Of a DNA stretch of 64,000 nt, positions 57,401 to 64,000 are shown in pieces. The notes under the pieces are model-generated. The model searched no databases. It saw nothing but the letters and a program-made list of their open reading frames with translations, and was not told the DNA's origin. The translations under genes and the position numbers were made by a program. Numbering within the stretch: the stretch's first letter is position 1; the number at the start of each line of letters is the position of its first letter. The stretch comes from an uncultured Psychrosphaera sp. (GTDB taxonomy: Bacteria > Pseudomonadota > Gammaproteobacteria > Enterobacterales > Alteromonadaceae): contig NZ_CANMSK010000017.1 of assembly GCF_947500655.1 (NCBI RefSeq), forward strand, positions 33,296-97,295, read 5' to 3'.

Positions 57401-57590
57401 TACACACGACAGAGGTCAGTTAAATGCAAGTGTTAGTTATGATGTAAATGAGCAACTAAACCTAGGTATAGAAGCAATTAACTTAACTAAATCTGAAATT
57501 ACACAATCTTGTGTGAATGAAGGTGCACAGTTCTGCTTCCAAGGGCTAGCTGACCGAAGAATAACATTTGGTGCTAGCTATAAGTTTTAA
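54495..57590 (+). CDS. TonB-dependent outer membrane receptor, probable alginate oligosaccharide uptake
   Basis: A 1031-residue receptor. There is a signal peptide (about 1-36, ending TYAAEP), a TonB-box-like VEVIEVKGIRGS, and a plug domain with IGKLPDQNLAEVLENLTGVQ and GVQIRGSNSN. A 22-strand beta-barrel ends in RRITFGASYKF with a terminal aromatic residue. The length and the GIRGSLASALNEKR motif are typical of the polysaccharide-uptake receptors of marine Alteromonadales. Alginate oligomers are the likely substrate given the neighbours. Own terminator downstream. Confidence 0.9.
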   Translation: MKLNKIMSAFNMQSTLNRNIYASSLAALLLATPTYAAEPEDANVEVIEVKGIRGSLASALNEKRSSNGLIEVIESEDIGKLPDQNLAEVLENLTGVQITRTAGVGTGVQIRGSNSNIVQINGMQTVGTGSGRTGMKFEDLSAGIIAGVEVIKAPQAKHTEGSVGGTVNLKTIRPLALSETLGTIRVQGEDSSLTEDGIMPRMSGAYGDKWELDNGGKFGVVVSGSYSLQEATSFRPRVDRDALVENKDADVIRYDDDGLPVLEDQATQRSAAQEFDYLGIQFLNQELENFEYETTNFAGTLEFSPNADMKFFVDTILTKQEVRQESTRVQVSGVSDLLNTDVPTEFETIDYGSLGGQDLGEIQAAVKGTLGINGEDPNLRFNSDNAARKTDTILIRLGGEWQVNDDLFVSAEFSTASSKTTTPKLDSQLNFINPNVNTPVTDLDINGNYTSDSKNDNAVPTIYDLTGGALSFGIDFDSPYAPTVAQLLDPSNVVLDQVDYSLGEVENEDTAFRVDTNYYLDSVITSIDVGFRYNKVSHDSVSTSDRIGGFSSMIDSPGGDLFSDILVAGPSNFGDADGRELAIRNFVIINPDLAYENPQAVIDTLHTAMDEHRADMEALGITFSDDPDYLQTEPSESDAFYVEETTTALYAQANFEWEMIRGNAGVRYISSEVSSKGATELNGEFTTQTYEGDYSYVLPRINVVADVMDDVVVRFAWGQDIKRPSFGSLNTNASFSPTENASVTIGNPNLEPEEVTTLDLSAEWYFAEAAVVSIGYFNKDITNLQVSGLDTAALLANNGRETDPSCPGGGVFNPIAEPNIFNAGGDVGMCVDRETSVNDSATITQSGFEMAFQYDLSAFEDDLGWASGFGIQANYTIQKYDGGSVENESASRGTDIFNAINGIYDSADFVEVTEVQGLLDFSENAYNLTAYYEKHGLSARLRYTWREAFRTDDTAAGASRNSTLGFPVVTHDRGQLNASVSYDVNEQLNLGIEAINLTKSEITQSCVNEGAQFCFQGLADRRITFGASYKF

Positions 57591-57644
57591 TGTAGAAATA
57601 AAGAGTGTTTAATTAAACATTGACCTCTTAATATCTTAATTAAT

Positions 57645-57676
57645 AAAAGCCTACTTCGTTTGAAGTAGGCTTTTTT
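57645..57676 (+). terminator. Terminator after the TonB receptor
   Basis: AAAAGCCTACTTC-GTTT-GAAGTAGGC followed by T6. The remaining 57677-58043 shows no gene. Confidence 0.9.
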
Positions 57677-58043
57677 ATTCCTTCCTATCTTGAAATATTT
57701 TTAGTAATTAATTGTCGGTACCGTGTTAATAATCTAATTTATACAAAAAAATACTTATTATACTTTAATGGACTGCTCGTTCATTATTGGTTGTTGACCG
57801 CAAGTGCGTTTGTACATAGTAATAAGCTAGGTAAAATAAGAAAATTCATCGAGTTAAGGCATTAAATTTCTCATTTGAGGATATTTATGTCCTTATATAA
57901 GGATAATTAAATATTAGTTTAACGTGTTAGGTTTTTAATTTGATTAACTCTTTGAAATTTAAGTATAAAAATGGTCGGTATGAATCTTGATTGTTTTGCC
58001 GTCTTATTGTTGTTTAAACCCTAAAATTTTTGGATCTAGATAA

Positions 58044-59447
58044 ATGTTGTTTCAAAAAAAATCATATCTAAGTTTTATATTAGCTAGTAGTTTTATTGTT
58101 ACAGGTTGTACAACAAACTCGGCCATAGAAACTGAATTGGACTCAATTCCAACACCAAAAAATTGGTCAAAAGAAAATGTATTAACAGAAAAAGTTAATA
58201 CGCATAACAATACATTATGGTTAAAGAAACTTATAACTCCTGAGTTGCAACGTTATATAGAGATTGCGTTAGAAAATAACAGAAGTTTAAAGCAAGACCT
58301 ATTTGATGTTGAAATTGCGGAGCAAAGTGTCATTGTTAGCGGTGCTACATTATGGCCTTCACTAGATCTTAATTTATCAACATCTAAACGCGATTATAGC
58401 GGTATAACAACAAGTAACGATTTGTCTTTGTCATTACAATATGAATTTGATATTTGGGGGAAGCTAGGTGCAGCTGAACGTCAAGTTAATTTAAGTTATG
58501 CAGCGTTATTAGCTCAATACGAACAACAAAAAAGAGAACTGATCTCTGATGTCATATTAGGTTGGTATCAAGTTATAGAGCAGGAACAGCAGTTATCTTT
58601 AGCTCAAAAAAGCTTAAAAAGTATTGAGCAAAACTTATCAATCATAGAAGCGGGTTATAACAGTGGGCTAAATACTTCGTTAGATGTATACCTAGCACGT
58701 AATGATGTTGCAAGTGAACGTTCAAAGGTTGCAACAGAGAAAACAACATTACAGTCAAACATTCGTGCGCTAGAACTTTTATTAGGTAAATACCCAAGTG
58801 CGGCTTTGCAAGCGGGAACTGCAGATATACCTGAATTAAGCCAAGCTGTTGCTGTTGGTGTTCCATCTGAGGTAGTAGCTAATAACCCAGAACTACAATA
58901 TATGTGGAATTTATTATTAGCTGAAGATGCAGGATTAGCGTATGCCCACAAACAACGTTTTCCAAGTTTGAGTTTAACTGCAAGTACAGGAACCTCTAGT
59001 ACTGAGTTATCTGATTTACTATCGTCAGATGTTGGTTGGTCATTGCTTGGTAATTTAACAGCACCAATTTTTAATGCTGGGCGATTAGCTGCAAATGAAG
59101 AAAGTGCTCGACTGGAAACCAAACAAGCAGAACAAGCTTATTTGGAAACCTTGTTTAGTACATTTTCAACCATAGAAAATAGTTTAACAGAAGCTGAAAA
59201 TTTACAGCTGAGCTATCAGGCCAATATAGATGCGGCTGATAATGCAACACTGGCAGAAGAAGTTTCGTTTGAACAATATTTAAAAGGACTTGTTAGTTAC
59301 ACCACAGTGCTGGATGCACAAAGTCGTGCATATACGGCTCAGAGTTCTGTAATACAACTTAAATATGAAATGCTTAATACTCGCTTACAATTATTTACTG
59401 CCCTTGGTGGTAATTTCAGCTCAATTTTATCTAAGGACGTGAAGTAA
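58044..59447 (+). CDS. RND efflux outer membrane factor (TolC/NodT-type lipoprotein)
   Basis: A 467-residue outer membrane channel. A lipoprotein signal with FIVTGC (Cys at about 22) is followed by two repeats of the OEP helical domain (QRYIEIALENNRSLKQD; then YMWNLLLAEDAGLAYAHKQR). YEFDIWGKL is the usual NodT/OprM motif. The first gene of a three-gene efflux operon, with two bases to the adaptor. Confidence 0.92.
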   Translation: MLFQKKSYLSFILASSFIVTGCTTNSAIETELDSIPTPKNWSKENVLTEKVNTHNNTLWLKKLITPELQRYIEIALENNRSLKQDLFDVEIAEQSVIVSGATLWPSLDLNLSTSKRDYSGITTSNDLSLSLQYEFDIWGKLGAAERQVNLSYAALLAQYEQQKRELISDVILGWYQVIEQEQQLSLAQKSLKSIEQNLSIIEAGYNSGLNTSLDVYLARNDVASERSKVATEKTTLQSNIRALELLLGKYPSAALQAGTADIPELSQAVAVGVPSEVVANNPELQYMWNLLLAEDAGLAYAHKQRFPSLSLTASTGTSSTELSDLLSSDVGWSLLGNLTAPIFNAGRLAANEESARLETKQAEQAYLETLFSTFSTIENSLTEAENLQLSYQANIDAADNATLAEEVSFEQYLKGLVSYTTVLDAQSRAYTAQSSVIQLKYEMLNTRLQLFTALGGNFSSILSKDVK

Positions 59448-59449
59448 TT

Positions 59450-60799
59450 ATGTCTCAATCAACTTCGAAATTTAAAAAATATATAATTCCAGCAGCTATT
59501 TTAGGTGGTGCGATTATCTTAGCGATATTTATTTTCTCCAACCCACCACAGGCTAATCGTCAAAAGCCTTCAAGAGCACCACAAATGACAGTAGAGGTAC
59601 AAAATTTAGTTCCTCAGTTATATCAAATAAAGTTAAGTAGTTTTGGCACAATCAGGCCTAGAACAGAAAGTGTTTTAGTTGCTCAAGCATCAGGACAAAT
59701 TAATTATATAAGTGATGACTTTCGTGATGGTGGATTTTTTGAACAGGGTGATGTTTTACTAAGATTAGATGACCGTGATCATCAAGCGGATGTAAAAATT
59801 GCACAAGCAAGTTTATTGGAAGCAAAACAAGTATTAGCAGAAGAGCAAGCTCGTTCAGAGCAAGCGTTGACCGATTGGCAGCGTTTAGGTAAAAAAGGAA
59901 AACCAAACTCATTAGTGTTAAGAGTACCGCAATTAGAAGCTGCTAAAGCTCAGTTATTATCAGCCGAAGCTCAACTTGATAAAGCAAAGTTAACCTTAGA
60001 ACGTACCAAAATTGTTGCGCCATATGCTGGTCGAGTTTTAAACAAGAATGTTGATGTAGGCCAAGTGATTTCAGCTAACAGTGAATTAGCAGATATTTAT
60101 GCAGTTGATTATGTTGAAGTTCGTTTACCTCTTAAAAATCAAGATTTAGAGTTGATTGACTTACCTGAAGAATATCGCAACAAGAAACTAAATAAAGAAC
60201 CTGGACTTGTTATGTTTGAGTCAGAAATGAGTAAGAAACATAAATGGCAAGGCAGTTTAGTAAGAACCGAAGGCGCTATTGATAGTGATTCACAGCAACT
60301 CTACGTTGTAGCACAAATTGAAGACCCTTATGCATTAACCAAAGCTAATGACTCAGCCATTAAAATTGGTCAATATGTGAGTGCTCAAATTTCAGGTAAA
60401 TTACTGTCAGACGTTTTGGTTATTCCAAACAAATCAATATACCAAGGTAATTACGTTTATATAGTTGAAGAAGGTGTACTTAAGCGTCGTGAAGTAACCT
60501 TGTTATGGAAAAATGAAACTGACGCAATAATCCGAACTGGTTTAAAACAAAACGAACAATTAGTAACTACATCTTTAGGCCAAGTTAGTTCGGGTACTCG
60601 TGTTTCTATTGCAGGTGCGGAGCCGGAAAAAACTATGGGTAAAGGTCCAAAAGGAAATAAACCTCGTAGCTTAAGTGACTTACCGCAAGAGCGACAAGAT
60701 AATATTAAAAAAATGGCTGAAGAAGAGGGTGTTTCTGCAGAAAAAATGTTTGAGCAAATGCAAGCCAAACGCAAACAACGTATGTCTAGTGGAGACTGA
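59450..60799 (+). CDS. RND efflux periplasmic adaptor (membrane fusion protein)
   Basis: A 449-residue adaptor with one N-terminal membrane helix (about 11-29), a lipoyl-like half (VLVAQASGQINYISDDFRDG, then LLRLDDRDHQADVKIAQASL), a coiled-coil hairpin (about 110-180) and beta-barrel segments (IVAPYAGRVLNKNVDVGQVI). The C-terminus has an unusually long charged tail (about 400-449; EERQ, KKMAEEEGVSAEKMFEQM). Confidence 0.93.
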   Translation: MSQSTSKFKKYIIPAAILGGAIILAIFIFSNPPQANRQKPSRAPQMTVEVQNLVPQLYQIKLSSFGTIRPRTESVLVAQASGQINYISDDFRDGGFFEQGDVLLRLDDRDHQADVKIAQASLLEAKQVLAEEQARSEQALTDWQRLGKKGKPNSLVLRVPQLEAAKAQLLSAEAQLDKAKLTLERTKIVAPYAGRVLNKNVDVGQVISANSELADIYAVDYVEVRLPLKNQDLELIDLPEEYRNKKLNKEPGLVMFESEMSKKHKWQGSLVRTEGAIDSDSQQLYVVAQIEDPYALTKANDSAIKIGQYVSAQISGKLLSDVLVIPNKSIYQGNYVYIVEEGVLKRREVTLLWKNETDAIIRTGLKQNEQLVTTSLGQVSSGTRVSIAGAEPEKTMGKGPKGNKPRSLSDLPQERQDNIKKMAEEEGVSAEKMFEQMQAKRKQRMSSGD

Positions 60800-60801
60800 T
60801 C

Positions 60802-63800
60802 ATGATTGCTTGGTTTACTAAAAATCACGTTGCAGCAAACTTACTGCTGATCACCATTTTATTAGCTGGAATATTTTCATTATCTAACCGTATTCCGCTT
60901 GAAGTTTTTCCGTCATTTGAATCTGATGTGGTATCGGTTAACGTTAGTTTACGTGGTGCAACACCAGAAGATGTAGAACAGGGTGTTTCTATTCGTGTTG
61001 AAGAAGCGGTGCAAGACTTGGAGGGGATTAAAAAAATTACTAGTCGTTCCTCTGAGGGGAGTGCGTCAATCAATATAGAAGTAGAATCAGGCTATGAGCC
61101 ACGTGATATGTTGGCTGATATTAAAAGCCGAGTTGATGCTATTAATACGTTTCCTGCCGATGCTGAAAATCCAGTTGTTGGGTTGAGTCAACGTATTAGA
61201 GAAGTATTAACCGTTACTATTGCTAGTGATTATAGTGAAGCTGAGATCCGTGAATACGCTGAGTTTATTCGTGATGATATGTTACGCATACCTGGTATAA
61301 CTCAATTGGAATTAACTGGGGTTCGTAACTACGAGATAACGATATCGGTTGACCAAGATAAATTACGCCAATATAACTTAACATTAAGTGATATCTCACA
61401 GTCAGTAGGTAATAGCTCGTTAGATATCTCAGCGGGGAATTTACGCAGTTCAGGTGGTGACATTTTACTTCGTTCTAAAGGTCAGGCCTATCACAAAGAT
61501 GAATTTGCCAAAATAGTCGTTAAAAACAATGCCGATGGCAGTATTATCCATTTAGACGATGTAGCCACAATTAATGATGGTTTTGAAGAATATCCAATTA
61601 GAACCCGCTATAATGGAAAACAAGCCGTATTTATTGATGTCTACCGTATTGGTCAGCAAAGTGCGATTGACGTAGCTGATAAGGTAAAAGACTACATTAT
61701 TGAACAACAAAATAATTTACCTGAAGGTTATGAGTTAAGTTATTGGGATGATAATTCTCAAGTTGTTAAAAACCGTTTAGCCACATTAACTTCAAGCGCA
61801 CTGCAAGGTGGAATTTTAGTTCTTCTGTTATTAACATTATTTTTACGACCAGCTATCGCATTTTGGGTATTTATTGGTATTCCAATTTCCTTTATGGGCG
61901 CATTTATCGTGATGCCATTTTTTGGTATTACATTAAATATAATGAGTTTATTCGGTTTTATATTAGTACTAGGGATTGTGGTGGATGACGCCATTGTCAC
62001 CGGAGAAAATGTATATACCCATATGCGGTATAACAAGTCCAGTGAAGAAGCTGCAATTAAAGGAACACAAGAAGTGGCGACACCAGTAACATTTGGTGTA
62101 TTAACGACAGTTGTTGCCTTTTTACCTTTAGCTTTTATTGAAGGCAACCGAGGTGCTTTATTTGCTCAATTACCGGTTGTGATCATTCCCGTACTATTAT
62201 TTTCATTAATTGAGTCTAAATTTGTTTTACCAGCACATCTAAAATTCATTAAATATCGTGAAGAGTCTGAGCTTGGTCGATTTTCTAAGTTCCAAAGAAA
62301 CTTTGCCGATGGGTTTGAACACGCGATCATTAAGTATTATCAACCAATATTAAATAAAGCATTACGCAACAAAGGCATAACTATCTCTATGTTTATTGGA
62401 GCCTTTATTTTAGTTGTTAGTTTAATAATGGCAGGTTGGACTAAGTTTGTCTTCTTCCCTCGCATTCCAAGTGAAACTATTAGCATGAGCTTAACCATGC
62501 CAACAGGGACGCCTTTTGAGGTTACAGACAAGTTTATTAGAAAAATATCTGACTCAGCTGAAGAATTACAAGAAAAGTATATAGATGAAGATGGCCAGTC
62601 AATTGTTCTCAATATTTTAGCGATAACCGGTGGACGTGGTGGAACAACACATCAAGGCCGTGTGCGTTTTGAAATTAGTCCTCCGGAGGAGCGTGAGTCA
62701 ACAATTACTTCAAGGCAATTATTAGCTGAATGGCGTGGGTTAATTGGCACAATTCCGGGTTCTGAGTCACTAGCATTTAGAGCTGAAATTGGTCGTTCTT
62801 CAGATCCAATTGATGTGCAATTATCAGCAACGTCAATCAAAGTATTGCAAGACGTTGCAGATAAAGTGAAAGAGCGACTGACTACTTACCCAACGGTATT
62901 TGATATTGCCGATAGCATGTCCGATGGCAAACAAGAGTTACAGATTGAACTTACTAAGCAGGGAGAAGCGCTTGGCTTAACTCGAAATAGTATTTCACAA
63001 CAAGTAAGAACAGCATATTACGGCTCTCAAGTTCAACGTATTCAACGTGGACGTGATGATGTACGAGTTATGGTGCGTTTACCTCTTGAAGAGCGTGCTG
63101 CAATTTCCAATTTGGAGCATATCTTAATTAGTACACCGTCAGGTGGTGAAGTTCCGTTGTCACATGTCGCACAGTTAATTCCAGGGCAAAGTCCGTCGAC
63201 AATAAGTCGAATTGACAGATACCGAGTATTAAACGTAACGGCCGATTTAGATAAAACTCAAACTAATATGACGGCATTAAACGCTGACTTAAAAGAGTAT
63301 CTAGATGAATTAGTAGCTAAATATCCAGGCGTAAGTCATTCACTTGAAGGTGAAGCTAAGGAACAAAGAGAATCCTTTGGCTCATTACAGTGGGGATTAT
63401 TATTAGTATTTTTTGCAATCTATTGTTTATTAGCGATCCCATTTAAATCGTATTGGCAACCAATGGCGGTTATGAGCGTGATCCCATTTGGCATTTTGGG
63501 TGCTGTAGTTGGTCATTGGATCATGGGAATGGACTTAACTATCATGAGTATATTAGGCATGTTGGCACTCGTTGGTGTTCTTGTGAACGACTCATTAGTA
63601 TTGGTTGATTACATTAATAAAAAACGTAGTGAAGGTATGGCGTTGTTAGAAGCCGTATCAACTGCAGGTGCTGCAAGGTTTAGACCTGTAATGCTTACTA
63701 GTTTAACTACTTTTATTGGTTTATTACCTTTATTATTTGAAGAATCAACACAAGCGCAGTTCTTGATCCCTATGGGCGTATCATTAGGATTTGGAATTCT

Positions 63801-63885
63801 ATTTGCGACTTTTATTACTTTGATTCTAGTGCCGGTAAACTACATGTTGCTAGATAAAATAGTGTCATATAAACCAGCAAATTAA
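60802..63885 (+). CDS. RND-family multidrug-type efflux pump, inner membrane subunit
   Basis: A 1027-residue AcrB-fold pump. N-terminal MIAWFTKNHVAANLLLITIL; helix 4 contains the proton-relay acidic pair in GFILVLGIVVDDAIVTGENVY. The duplicated second half has GMLALVGVLVNDSLVLVDYI. Two large periplasmic loops lie between helices 1-2 and 7-8. It most resembles the HAE1/HAE3-like pumps of marine gammaproteobacteria. The exported compound cannot be told from the sequence. Confidence 0.93.
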   Translation: MIAWFTKNHVAANLLLITILLAGIFSLSNRIPLEVFPSFESDVVSVNVSLRGATPEDVEQGVSIRVEEAVQDLEGIKKITSRSSEGSASINIEVESGYEPRDMLADIKSRVDAINTFPADAENPVVGLSQRIREVLTVTIASDYSEAEIREYAEFIRDDMLRIPGITQLELTGVRNYEITISVDQDKLRQYNLTLSDISQSVGNSSLDISAGNLRSSGGDILLRSKGQAYHKDEFAKIVVKNNADGSIIHLDDVATINDGFEEYPIRTRYNGKQAVFIDVYRIGQQSAIDVADKVKDYIIEQQNNLPEGYELSYWDDNSQVVKNRLATLTSSALQGGILVLLLLTLFLRPAIAFWVFIGIPISFMGAFIVMPFFGITLNIMSLFGFILVLGIVVDDAIVTGENVYTHMRYNKSSEEAAIKGTQEVATPVTFGVLTTVVAFLPLAFIEGNRGALFAQLPVVIIPVLLFSLIESKFVLPAHLKFIKYREESELGRFSKFQRNFADGFEHAIIKYYQPILNKALRNKGITISMFIGAFILVVSLIMAGWTKFVFFPRIPSETISMSLTMPTGTPFEVTDKFIRKISDSAEELQEKYIDEDGQSIVLNILAITGGRGGTTHQGRVRFEISPPEERESTITSRQLLAEWRGLIGTIPGSESLAFRAEIGRSSDPIDVQLSATSIKVLQDVADKVKERLTTYPTVFDIADSMSDGKQELQIELTKQGEALGLTRNSISQQVRTAYYGSQVQRIQRGRDDVRVMVRLPLEERAAISNLEHILISTPSGGEVPLSHVAQLIPGQSPSTISRIDRYRVLNVTADLDKTQTNMTALNADLKEYLDELVAKYPGVSHSLEGEAKEQRESFGSLQWGLLLVFFAIYCLLAIPFKSYWQPMAVMSVIPFGILGAVVGHWIMGMDLTIMSILGMLALVGVLVNDSLVLVDYINKKRSEGMALLEAVSTAGAARFRPVMLTSLTTFIGLLPLLFEESTQAQFLIPMGVSLGFGILFATFITLILVPVNYMLLDKIVSYKPAN

Positions 63886-64000
63886 TTTAAAAAGTAATGA
63901 ATAATTCAAAAAGGTCACATTATGTGTAATGCCGATCAGTTAAGAAATATTTAACGATCCATTGACCGATCTTTTGAATAGTTCAAAATCCGATATCAAT

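Noticed and set aside
58642..59122. Antisense ORFs of 74 and 155 residues inside the outer membrane factor gene
   Set aside because: They are shadows of a well-supported gene on the plus strand.

Overview
The window looks like chromosomal DNA of a marine, AT-rich gammaproteobacterium of the order Alteromonadales, most like Colwelliaceae (Thalassotalea/Colwellia type). This rests on the gene order of the division cluster, protein similarity to known gammaproteobacterial products, a locus for alginate degradation, and CheV-type chemotaxis genes. The genus is an inference.

Layout: (1) 1-5716, minus strand: the 5' part of an oleate hydratase gene, a MITE-like element, a soluble Cache-type chemoreceptor-like protein and cheV. 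(2) 6205-14545: an accessory region. A small membrane protein, an orphan YafN-type antitoxin, a MazEF-type toxin-antitoxin pair and a two-gene YobI-like P-loop NTPase system are separated by non-coding DNA that is almost entirely a mosaic of repeated hairpin modules. An 89-bp module occurs three times and ends at the same base each time, just upstream of a gene. A diverged inverted copy begins at the stop codon of the NTPase pair. A 406-bp direct repeat brackets mazEF. The two NTPase genes overlap at an A7 run that would fuse them by a -1 frameshift. (3) 14818-32739: a complete, tightly packed mraZ-to-lpxC cluster for peptidoglycan synthesis and cell division (mraZ, rsmH, ftsL, ftsI, murE, murF, mraY, murD, ftsW, murG, murC, ddl, ftsQ, ftsA, ftsZ, lpxC). 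(4) 33106-35761: tyrosine catabolism genes (HPPD, a VOC protein, a fumarylacetoacetase-family protein), followed by a YegD-like Hsp70.

(5) 37823-57590: an alginate utilisation locus. PL6 and PL17 lyases depolymerise alginate to unsaturated uronate (DEH). An SDR reductase probably makes 2-keto-3-deoxygluconate (KDG), KdgK phosphorylates it and Eda cleaves it to pyruvate and glyceraldehyde 3-phosphate. A class II aldolase and fructose-1,6-bisphosphatase then provide gluconeogenesis, and a proton-translocating transhydrogenase (three genes) can balance NADPH. An MFS transporter and a TonB-dependent receptor provide uptake, and a divergent GntR/FCD regulator with repeated TGGTNNACCA sites probably controls the locus. 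(6) 58044-63885: a tripartite RND efflux system (outer membrane factor, adaptor, pump).

The most unusual parts are the hairpin-module mosaic around the toxin-antitoxin and NTPase genes, and the A7-overlapped NTPase pair. No tRNA, rRNA or CRISPR array was seen.
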